Below, piece by piece: positions 1 through 5,787 of a DNA stretch of 7,071 nt. The notes below the pieces were generated by a model that made no database searches, was not told where the DNA came from, and saw only the letters and a list, made by a program, of their open reading frames with translations. The number at the start of each line of letters is the position of its first letter. Position 1 is the first letter of the stretch. The translations under genes were made by a program, and so were the position numbers. Source of the DNA: Salibacteraceae bacterium. Lineage in GTDB: Bacteria; Bacteroidota; Bacteroidia; Flavobacteriales_G; Salibacteraceae. The stretch spans positions 1-7,071 of the forward strand of contig JALRDM010000036.1 in assembly GCA_023262195.1 (NCBI GenBank), given 5' to 3'.

Positions 1-585
1 GATATTGCCGAAGGCGAAATCGTTAGCATTGTTGGCGCCTCTGGAGCTGGAAAAACCACACTATTGCAAATACTGGGCACACTCGATCGAGCAGATAGCG
101 GTGAGTTGCGCATTGCAGACACTGATGTGCTCGGATTGAATGATAAAGCTTTGAGTCATTTTAGAAATACTTCCATAGGGTTTGTTTTTCAGTTTCACCA
201 GTTGCTTCCTGAATTCACGGCACTCGAAAATGTTTGCTTGCCAAGTTTTATCAAAGGAGACTCACGGAAGGAAGCCGAAGCCAATGCCATGGATCTCTTG
301 AAGTTTCTTGGCGCAGAAGAGCGCGCGCACCACAAGCCAAATCAGCTAAGTGGTGGTGAGCAACAGCGTATTGCAGTGGCTAGATCGCTCATCAATAAAC
401 CTAAGGTGATTTTTGCAGACGAACCTTCAGGCAATTTGGATTCCACCAATGCCACACAGCTTCACAAACTTTTTTTCGATTTGAGGGATGAATTTGGTCA
501 CACGTTCGTGATTGTGACGCACGACAAAGACTTGGCAGGCATGGCCGACCGTAAATTGACCATTGCGGATGGTAAAATGCTGTAG
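1..585 (+). CDS. ABC transporter ATP-binding protein, LolD/MacB type (5' partial)
   Basis: This is the nucleotide-binding subunit of an ABC transporter of the LolD/MacB/FtsE group, which drives lipoprotein release from the inner membrane or MacB-type export. The reading frame is open from base 1, so the N-terminus is cut off. 194 residues are visible, against about 220-235 for the family. The motifs appear in order: Walker [10 protein letters not shown] (bases 34-60), a Q-loop in [12 protein letters not shown] (Gln codon at 190), signature LSGGEQQR (346-369), Walker B VIFADEP with its catalytic Glu (406-426), D-loop SGNLD, and switch His in VTHD (codon at 520). All catalytic residues are intact. 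The phrase [13 protein letters not shown] and the SGNLD D-loop are typical of LolD-like proteins. No permease is visible; it may lie upstream or elsewhere, so LolD cannot be separated from a MacB-type ATPase here. The stop is two bases before the next start. Confidence 0.93.
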   Translation, partial: DIAEGEIVSIVGASGAGKTTLLQILGTLDRADSGELRIADTDVLGLNDKALSHFRNTSIGFVFQFHQLLPEFTALENVCLPSFIKGDSRKEAEANAMDLLKFLGAEERAHHKPNQLSGGEQQRIAVARSLINKPKVIFADEPSGNLDSTNATQLHKLFFDLRDEFGHTFVIVTHDKDLAGMADRKLTIADGKML

Positions 586-587
586 CG

Positions 588-1313
588 GTGCGCAAATCAC
601 TTTTCTTATTTCTAGTGGTATCCATTGTTTCGGGCATCGTGCATAGCCAAGAAAAACATCTAATCTATCTGCTTTCTGGGCAAGGCTCTGACGAACGAAT
701 TTTTCAAGAAATGGATTGGGATCAATCCGCGTATGATGGAAAGTATGTGGAATATTTAGTACCCAACCGCGGTGAACAAATGCCTGAGTATGCGCAAAGA
801 ATCGCCCAGGCGATCGATACAAGTCGTAGCTTTTCGCTGGTTGGCGTTTCATTGGGTGGCATGATTGCGATGGAACTTACGGACATCGTAAATCCCAAGC
901 ATGTGATTATAATCTCCAGCGCTAAGTCACGCTCAGAGTTACCCCTGCGCTATCGGTTTCAGCGCTACATCCCGATCTACGCACTTGTACCAAAGGGATT
1001 GATTAAAGTGGGCGCTCAGATTGCCCAACCATTATTTGAGCCCGACCGAAAATCTCATAAACAGGTGTTTAAGGCGATGCTTAAAGCCAAAGACAAAACT
1101 TTCATGAAACGCAGCATTCGAATGATTGTAAACTGGCAACGGATGCAACAAACGGATGACGTGTTTCACATCCATGGCGACAATGACCACACGTTGTCCA
1201 TCAAGAAAATAAATGATGCGCACATCATTAAAAATGGTTCACACATGATGGCTCTAACACGCGCCAAAGAGGTAAGTAAGATGATTAATGAATACCTAAG
1301 CCAAGGTCACTAG
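588..1313 (+). CDS. Secreted alpha/beta hydrolase
   Basis: This is a 241-residue alpha/beta hydrolase-fold protein with an N-terminal signal peptide (about residues 1-20, cleavage probably before QEKH), so it should act in the periplasm or outside. Visible fold features are the first strand plus oxyanion loop LIYLLSGQGSDERIF (25-39, with Ser-Gly where many relatives have His-Gly), the nucleophile elbow GVSLGG with Ser88, a helical lid-like stretch (about 121-180), the acid in HGDNDHT (probably Asp200) and the catalytic His in GSHMM (His219). The triad is complete. The substrate cannot be told; esterase or thioesterase are possibilities. The GTG start is chosen because an in-frame TAA at 573-575 blocks extension upstream. 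The next ATG (residue 42) would remove the signal peptide and first strand. The gene begins two bases after the ABC ATPase stop with no clear Shine-Dalgarno, which suggests translational coupling. Its stop overlaps the stop of the convergent gene. Confidence 0.85.
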   Translation: MRKSLFLFLVVSIVSGIVHSQEKHLIYLLSGQGSDERIFQEMDWDQSAYDGKYVEYLVPNRGEQMPEYAQRIAQAIDTSRSFSLVGVSLGGMIAMELTDIVNPKHVIIISSAKSRSELPLRYRFQRYIPIYALVPKGLIKVGAQIAQPLFEPDRKSHKQVFKAMLKAKDKTFMKRSIRMIVNWQRMQQTDDVFHIHGDNDHTLSIKKINDAHIIKNGSHMMALTRAKEVSKMINEYLSQGH

Positions 1314-2548
1314 TACTTTGGATTCAGCTTAATGTAGGTATTGTTCACTGGAGCCGCACCTCTCGCAACACCCGTATCGGGGTCTTTTTTCTCGGTTAGA
1401 AATACAATGCCATTTACACGTTTATACATGCTCATGTTGGCGTAGTCCATATACCAATCTTCAAAGAAGCGAATGCCAATCACATCACTCAGATTCGTTT
1501 GTACTTGCACTTTCACCGGTTTAAAGTCACCAGTATATAAATCTTCGGTGTAAACCGTCTCAATGGAGTTTAATCGTTTGAAAAACTCATCTCTGGTAAT
1601 CGCCTTCGCTTTGCTTTCTTTAAAACTTAGTCCGTCATAATCATACACCTTTAAGATACCAGAGTTGATGGCATCAACCACGCTGATTAAGAACTGGTAG
1701 CGTGCCGATGGCTCAATATATCCTGCGGCATCACTGGTCAATACCATCCCGTCCATTTCGCCACCTTCAAAGGCCGAACTAAAATCTCGATTAAACAATA
1801 CGTTGTATTCGATGCTCTCACGCACCAATCGTAACTCACCAATATTTCGAGTATTGAACTTGCCCGCCTTGAACGCAAACATGGGCTTGAGTCCCCTGTA
1901 GTCTCCATTTTGTGAATCAAACACTGGACGAGAAGCAGATAAGTATTTGATCTCTTTGGATAAATCGCCCCTTGACTTATCGAAAGACCATTCTTCAATG
2001 AATCCAGCACCTGCCATTATCTTGTAGATGTCCTCATTTAAATCAACGATTTGCCTTTTCATATCACCTGTGATGAGATCTTCCGTGTACACTGTATCCT
2101 TGACAACAAATTCGTCATCCTTGATATAAACACCATTGGTTTTATCCACGATTTCTGATCCGTTATACTTCACCTCCGCTTCAAACACCGCAGGGTCGAA
2201 GTAAAGGTTACCGATTTTTTCCAGCTCGCCTCTTTTAATCTTTCCTATAGCGGTTTTAAAGTCCAGATCGCCCAAAGAAGTAGGAGTACCTGTGCCGAGC
2301 GGCCCAATGTAATTCTTGACCATTCGCATCTGCTCGATGTATTTGATAAAAGTCTCTGAATACTTCTTCATTTCAGGGTAATACAGCTTAGTAAAGGCGG
2401 CACTTTGCCCAGGCCGATACTCATATTCCACATCTGCTAAGCTCGGATCATCAAGCAACAAGAAATTGTAGCTTATGGCTACTGATGGATTGTTTTGAGC
2501 TACAGCTAATAATGGAGCGAACAGTGCGATTAGGATAAGTCTTTTCAT
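1310..2548 (-). CDS. GldN/PorN-like exported protein with a duplicated core
   Basis: The product is 412 residues with a signal peptide (cleavage probably after AVA, residue 17) and no lipobox. It resembles GldN/PorN, the periplasmic ring partner of GldK/PorK in the type IX secretion and gliding machinery. Residues about 97-262 match my recollection of the GldN core in order: an AI.KI..GEL helix, EEWSFDK (185-191), the following beta stretch, FNTRN (231-235) and a hydrophobic RESIEYNVLFNRDF stretch. A second, shorter copy lies at about 287-386. VYTEDLITGDMK (153-164) recurs as VYTEDLYTGDFK (332-343), and EEWSFDK corresponds to EDWYMDY. A single GldN is usually about 300-330 residues, so this is longer. 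No gldK, gldL or gldM is beside it, so it is probably a paralogue outside the main operon. The family call comes from recalled motifs, not a search. It is transcribed away from ybaB and converges on the hydrolase gene. Confidence 0.6.
   Translation of the reverse strand: MKRLILIALFAPLLAVAQNNPSVAISYNFLLLDDPSLADVEYEYRPGQSAAFTKLYYPEMKKYSETFIKYIEQMRMVKNYIGPLGTGTPTSLGDLDFKTAIGKIKRGELEKIGNLYFDPAVFEAEVKYNGSEIVDKTNGVYIKDDEFVVKDTVYTEDLITGDMKRQIVDLNEDIYKIMAGAGFIEEWSFDKSRGDLSKEIKYLSASRPVFDSQNGDYRGLKPMFAFKAGKFNTRNIGELRLVRESIEYNVLFNRDFSSAFEGGEMDGMVLTSDAAGYIEPSARYQFLISVVDAINSGILKVYDYDGLSFKESKAKAITRDEFFKRLNSIETVYTEDLYTGDFKPVKVQVQTNLSDVIGIRFFEDWYMDYANMSMYKRVNGIVFLTEKKDPDTGVARGAAPVNNTYIKLNPKY
1526..1555 (-). 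repeat. Second copy of the VYTEDL-TGD segment in the GldN-like protein
   Basis: This stretch encodes VYTEDLYTGD (residues 332-341) and repeats VYTEDLITGD at residues 153-162 (bases 2063-2092), 179 residues earlier. The similarity extends on both sides: an alpha-helical segment before it (FKTAIGKIKRGEL against FLISVVDAINSGIL) and the aromatic WSFDK/WYMDY segment after it. At DNA level the copies have diverged, so this is an old protein-level duplication and not a recent tandem copy. Confidence 0.75.
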
Positions 2549-2705
2549 GATGTAGATGAGTTCGGCCGCGAAAATAATCTTACCTACTTATACGCAGCTT
2601 TCAAATATTTATTGAACAAAAGTGGCTGACAGTTTATTTGAATATTTGGGCGATTAACAATTATCGGTGCGATATTCGCTAAAAGTTTGAACCAAAATCG
2701 AAGGC
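2549..2705. promoter_or_regulatory. Divergent intergenic region between the GldN-like gene and ybaB
   Basis: These 157 AT-rich bases separate two divergent genes and must hold both promoters. On the plus strand, TTG (2612-2614), 18 bases, then TTTATTTG (2633-2640) resembles the Bacteroidota housekeeping pattern TTG-N17-23-TAnnTTTG with one mismatch in the -7 element. I could not find a convincing minus-strand match. CAAATATT (2602-2609) and AATATTTG (2641-2648) form an 8-base inverted repeat around this candidate. It may be an operator, or just AT-rich chance. No tRNA or clear structured RNA is seen. Confidence 0.35.
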
Positions 2706-3017
2706 ATGTTTGATATGATGAAAAAGCTGCAAGAGGCGCAGCGGCAAATGAAGGAAATCAAGGAGAGGCTTGAGCGAGTGAGTGTAAAAGGCACGGCCGA
2801 ACCTGGAATATCCATAACTGCCAACGGTAATCGAAAGATTTTGAGTGTTGAACTCCCTGAAAATTTTCAGTCCATGGATAAAAATGAGCTGGAAACTGCA
2901 CTTAGAACCGCAATGGATCAGGCCATTGCTAACGCAGATCAAATAAATGAAGCCGAAATGAAATCAGCCGCCAGTGGTATGATGCCCGGCTTGGGAAGTC
3001 TCTTATCAAAAGGATAA
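2706..3017 (+). CDS. ybaB: YbaB/EbfC family nucleoid-associated protein
   Basis: This 103-residue protein belongs to the YbaB/EbfC family: small dimeric DNA-binding proteins that associate with the nucleoid in the cytoplasm. E. coli YbaB is about 109 residues, so the length is normal. The N-terminal MFDMMKKLQEAQRQMKEIKERLERV is the long charged helix of the family. It is followed by the beta section with TANGNRKILSVELPEN, the helix DKNELETALRTAMDQAIANADQINEAEM, and a Gly/Met-rich tail (ASGMMPGLGSLL). The MFDMM start matches the usual MFG/MFD beginning. AAGG lies only a base or so from the ATG, too close to be a good ribosome site. ybaB is often next to dnaX/recR in Proteobacteria; here it is the first gene of a cluster whose next genes encode exported proteins, starting 7 bases after its stop. 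Confidence 0.9.
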   Translation: MFDMMKKLQEAQRQMKEIKERLERVSVKGTAEPGISITANGNRKILSVELPENFQSMDKNELETALRTAMDQAIANADQINEAEMKSAASGMMPGLGSLLSKG

Positions 3018-3024
3018 CAGCGCA

Positions 3025-3912
3025 TTGAGTCGAACCATCATCATATCAATTTTAATATTTGGCTGCATCGCAGGTAGCCATGCGCAGACTCCTTTGGAGC
3101 TTTTGGATGCATTTACAGATGCCGTATCCAAGCCTACCGTAGAAGTTGATACCTTTTTTACTGAAAATGCGCGAGTGTCTTCGCTCATTTATCTTGAAAA
3201 TGATGAAACCAAGCACCAGCATCAAAGTCCTAGCGAGTTCAAAGCGCAACTTCAAAACATTCATGTTGATTTTATTATGAATCAAACGCCATTGGTGCTG
3301 GTTTATCGTGAATATGAAACGGTGGCCAGCATCTTTTCTAGTGTGTTTGTTCAGTTTAAAGAGAAATCGACCGGAGAAGTTATTGAAACCACCAACATGC
3401 AGTCGCTCAAATTTGTGCTTGATGATGATGGTTGGAGAATCAGTCAGCTCAGCATTCAAAATGAGCATCCATCCTATCCCATTGACTCAGTGATGCAACC
3501 TGAGTCGCTCAAGAATAAATATAGGAATAGAAAAGCCGCAACCATTGAGCGTGTGCAAGTGGAGCCAATGCGAGACGCAAGGCCGCTCGATGATTTCAGC
3601 ACCGAGTATGACCCAAACAAGGTGTATAATGTCAATGAGGTAGATGAAATTCCCGTGTACCCAACCGGACAAGAGGGGTTGAACCAAGTGTTGCGCCAAT
3701 TCAATGTGGTCACTCAGCAGCAAGTGGGTTATACCCCATTTATTGTAACCATTGAAGAAGATGGTTCTCCAACGCTCATATACACGCATGACCTTAGTGG
3801 TTTTCAAATAGCCCAAGCAGAATCATTCGTTAGGTCGATGCTCTTTTGGTATCCAGCCATTAAATACGCTGCCAGCGTAAAATGCAAACTCATATTTTAC
3901 ATCCGTGATTAA
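3025..3912 (+). CDS. Secreted NTF2-like protein fused to a TonB C-terminal-like domain
   Basis: The product is 295 residues with a signal peptide (about 1-20, cleavage after SHA) and no lipobox. Residues about 22-146 look like an NTF2/SnoaL-type alpha+beta fold: LLDAFTDAV helix, FFTENARV strand, and the late strand pair FVQFKEK and LKFVLDDDGWRISQL. A polar linker (about 150-203) leads to a C-terminal section (204-295) that resembles the TonB C-terminal domain: VDEIPVYPTGQEGLNQVL, then FIVTIEEDGSPTL, a helix QAESFVRSML, the FWYPAIKYAASVKC turn (Trp275, Pro277) and a final strand KLIFYIRD. A membrane anchor and Pro-rich spanner, as in true TonB, are absent. The TTG start is chosen because it gives an intact signal peptide, with AAAAGGA (3008-3014) 10 bases upstream; the next in-frame ATG is at residue 85. 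Ligand and function are unknown. The overlap with the next gene suggests co-translation. Confidence 0.7.
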   Translation: MSRTIIISILIFGCIAGSHAQTPLELLDAFTDAVSKPTVEVDTFFTENARVSSLIYLENDETKHQHQSPSEFKAQLQNIHVDFIMNQTPLVLVYREYETVASIFSSVFVQFKEKSTGEVIETTNMQSLKFVLDDDGWRISQLSIQNEHPSYPIDSVMQPESLKNKYRNRKAATIERVQVEPMRDARPLDDFSTEYDPNKVYNVNEVDEIPVYPTGQEGLNQVLRQFNVVTQQQVGYTPFIVTIEEDGSPTLIYTHDLSGFQIAQAESFVRSMLFWYPAIKYAASVKCKLIFYIRD

Positions 3913-4429
3913 ACGCATTGCAACCATATCAATCATTCTAGTTGCTTCATTTACAATAAATGCACAATCAGATATGAGCGTGCTTGGAAACGTGATTGAG
4001 GCATATTTCAAAACGGTGAGCTCTGACAATCTAGCCAGTCGCAATCAAGGCCTCGACACCCTCATGGTGGAGGGTGCGCAGATGACATCGGTGCTGTTGC
4101 AATCCAACGGAAACTCGAACATCACCACTGGATCTTGGAAGGAATACCTAGAAAATAGTGCTGGGTTTTACAACGACTTCGAACTGAAGTTTTCTGAAAT
4201 GGATCGCGAGGTGGATTTTTATCTCGACTTGGCTTCTGCCCACGTTTTGGTGGAGCAGCGCGCTACCAAAAAAGCAACAAAAAGGTTGTTTACACAAAAC
4301 CTGTGGTTGCAGCTAGAGTTGATTTTTGTCAACAATCGTTGGTACATCACCGATGCATTATGGGTCAATGAAAGCAGCCAACCCATAGACAATGCGCTTT
4401 TGCAGGATACGTTAATACGCGTACCGTAG
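3905..4429 (+). CDS. Secreted NTF2-like protein, paralogue of the upstream gene
   Basis: This 174-residue protein has a signal peptide (about 1-20, cleavage before QSDMS) and one compact domain. The pattern is NTF2/SnoaL-like: helix VLGNVIEAYFKTV, then alternating strands ending with LFTQNLWLQLELIFVNNRWYITDALWV. The end matches the upstream protein: WYITDALWVNESSQPID (146-162) against WRISQLSIQNEHPSYPID (137-154), with one residue gap. The two are therefore probably old tandem duplicates, this one without the TonB-like tail. The GTG start lies inside the previous gene (8-base overlap through its TAA), a typical coupled arrangement. The alternative ATG at residue 24 would discard the signal peptide. 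Catalytic residues cannot be assigned, and many NTF2-like proteins bind ligands without catalysis. Function is unknown. Confidence 0.7.
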   Translation: MIKRIATISIILVASFTINAQSDMSVLGNVIEAYFKTVSSDNLASRNQGLDTLMVEGAQMTSVLLQSNGNSNITTGSWKEYLENSAGFYNDFELKFSEMDREVDFYLDLASAHVLVEQRATKKATKRLFTQNLWLQLELIFVNNRWYITDALWVNESSQPIDNALLQDTLIRVP

Positions 4430-4458
4430 TTAGTAACATTACCCCATTTTTCTTGTGT

Positions 4459-4486
4459 TTGCACGCGTGAACAAAGGATATTGTTT
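4459..4486 (+). promoter_or_regulatory. Possible Bacteroidota-type promoter for the lipoprotein gene
   Basis: TTG (4459-4461), 17 bases, then TATTGTTT (4479-4486) loosely fits the TTG/TAnnTTTG pattern known for Bacteroidota, with two mismatches in the -7 box. It lies about 40 bases before the ATG at 4525, in the only sizeable gap (4430-4524) between the NTF2-like cluster and the lipoprotein gene. I see no GC-rich hairpin followed by T in this gap, so the upstream transcript may read through. Confidence 0.3.
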
Positions 4487-4514
4487 AAAATTGAAATTCA
4501 AACCTATTTTAAAC
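4483..4514. repeat. 9-base perfect inverted repeat in the lipoprotein gene leader
   Basis: GTTTAAAAT (4483-4491) and ATTTTAAAC (4506-4514) are exact reverse complements separated by 14 bases. The spacer itself holds the near-palindrome TGAA-A-TTCA (4492-4500). The element ends 10 bases before the ATG at 4525 and overlaps the end of the candidate -7 box. It could be an operator for a dimeric regulator or a weak hairpin near the ribosome site. The arms are almost all A/T, so chance is possible. Confidence 0.45.
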
Positions 4515-4524
4515 GAAAACCAAC

Positions 4525-5769
4525 ATGAATCGAAAATTATTAAATCGATTTGCGGTTGCGCTCAGTGCCATCGCACTTGTTTCCTGCGGACAAGACAAAA
4601 TCGCTTGGAAACCAACCTTTGCCGTACCCTTAGGTTCCGGTAGTTTGACCGTGGTCGATTTGGTCGGGGCCCAGCCATCCGAAGTTGAAGGCGATACTTT
4701 TACTCGGGGTGGGTCTGAGATTTACTCATTCAAACTGGTTTACATTGACACCTTAGATCCTGTGAGGATTGGTCAGTTTGGTGCCACACCGGGAAGCAGT
4801 GTAGATAGTATTCCGATTTCGCCAGGTTTTCCTCTTCCAGAAAGCAACAATCTGCTTCGCATTACTGGATTGGCAAGTGGAGGTAGCTTCCTATTTACAA
4901 GGCCATCAGTCACCTTCGATTTCATCAATGAGTTGAACATGGATGTGGTGTTACAACTCAATAATACATACACCAGAAACGTGAAGACGAATGTTGAATC
5001 GCCTTTTACAATTACTGGTCAACCCACAAACATTCCTGCTGGTTCCATTGGAAATCCTGGTATTGCAACATTGACTATCAACAACTCTAATACTGGTGGA
5101 GCCCTTTCTGATGTATTCACTCCTACTCCCAAGTTTTTGTTTTACACTCCAGTTTTAGGCACCAATAAAGGAACACCATCTGCCAACAATGGAGAATTGA
5201 CCGTTGTGTCTAAAGTAAACCTGCCATTTACAGGTTATGGCAAGGTTTTCTACAGAGACACTATCCTTTTAGAGTCAGTAAATGGAGATAGTTTAACTGA
5301 AGACATTTCTGCCTTGTCTGAAGAAGATCCAATTCAATTTGCATTTCTGCGATTCAACTTTGTGAATGAAATGCCCTTGAACATCAATATCACCGGCACA
5401 TTGGTAGATCTAGATAATAACTACTCACTCATCGATCAGGTGCGTTTTTTCGATGTTGAAAAGAATGAAGAAGGAGACTATCCATATACCATCATCGCAG
5501 CAGGCACGTCAGGCGGTGCGACACAAGTGATGACAGAAATGAGACTTTACAGCGAGAATCCAACCACAGGAAATAATGAGATTGAAGCCATACTAGATGG
5601 TGGAGCGGTAATTATCGAATTGGAATTAGAGTCAGATAATTTTGACAGTAATCAACCGGTGACCATTGAGGCCGATCAAAGACTTAGCGTGGACATTGGT
5701 TTCAGAACCAAGACCAGTGCCGAGTTTGATGTGCCATCACCACAAGACATCTTAGATTCTATTCAATAA
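4525..5769 (+). CDS. Predicted beta-rich lipoprotein of unknown function
   Basis: The product is 414 residues and begins with a lipoprotein signal peptide. The lipobox is LVSC with Cys21 as the lipidated residue, and it is the only cysteine in the protein. The sequence after it, GQDK, is polar and includes an acidic residue, so surface export by the Bacteroidota lipoprotein route is possible but not shown. The mature part is acidic, rich in Ser, Thr, Asn and Gly, and has alternating strand patterns that suggest stacked beta-sandwich domains. An internal repeat is visible: FDFINELNMDVVLQL (131-145) and FNFVNEMPLNINITG (277-291), which fits two related domains. I recognise no enzyme motif. The start is preceded by an A-rich leader without a clear Shine-Dalgarno, as is common in this phylum. 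The gene lies 18 bases before the DUF5723-type gene, which suggests one transcript and a joint outer-membrane role. Confidence 0.8.
   Translation: MNRKLLNRFAVALSAIALVSCGQDKIAWKPTFAVPLGSGSLTVVDLVGAQPSEVEGDTFTRGGSEIYSFKLVYIDTLDPVRIGQFGATPGSSVDSIPISPGFPLPESNNLLRITGLASGGSFLFTRPSVTFDFINELNMDVVLQLNNTYTRNVKTNVESPFTITGQPTNIPAGSIGNPGIATLTINNSNTGGALSDVFTPTPKFLFYTPVLGTNKGTPSANNGELTVVSKVNLPFTGYGKVFYRDTILLESVNGDSLTEDISALSEEDPIQFAFLRFNFVNEMPLNINITGTLVDLDNNYSLIDQVRFFDVEKNEEGDYPYTIIAAGTSGGATQVMTEMRLYSENPTTGNNEIEAILDGGAVIIELELESDNFDSNQPVTIEADQRLSVDIGFRTKTSAEFDVPSPQDILDSIQ
4915..4959 (+). repeat. First copy of the F-x-F-x-NE internal repeat in the lipoprotein
   Basis: This encodes FDFINELNMDVVLQL (residues 131-145), matched by FNFVNEMPLNINITG at residues 277-291 (bases 5353-5397), 146 residues later. 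The common pattern is F-D/N-F-I/V-N-E-L/M followed by alternating hydrophobic positions, typical of a strand-turn-strand in a beta-sandwich. It suggests a two-domain architecture from an old duplication. Confidence 0.55.
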
Positions 5770-5787
5770 AGCAAAACCTACCTAACC

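Noticed and set aside
588..650. Lipoprotein signal on the hydrolase
   Set aside because: No cysteine follows the hydrophobic segment; the pattern VHS-Q fits ordinary signal peptidase I cleavage.
427..852. Open 141-codon frame on the minus strand across the ABC ATPase end and hydrolase start
   Set aside because: It lies opposite two genes with intact catalytic motifs, and its translation shows no recognisable domain or signal.
3052..3468. Open 138-codon minus-strand frame inside the NTF2/TonB-C-like gene
   Set aside because: The sense frame has a signal peptide and domain patterns; the antisense translation is Arg/His/Ile-rich without structure, as expected of a shadow frame.
4405..4455. Possible rho-independent terminator after the small NTF2-like gene (T-rich stretch near 4447-4452)
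   Set aside because: The bases before the T run do not form a GC-rich stem; only short weak pairings such as TACGCGTA are present, inside the coding end.
4455..4643. Small plus-strand frame of 62 codons overlapping the start of the lipoprotein gene
   Set aside because: It runs through the candidate promoter and leader and out of frame through the lipoprotein signal peptide; its composition is unlike a real protein.
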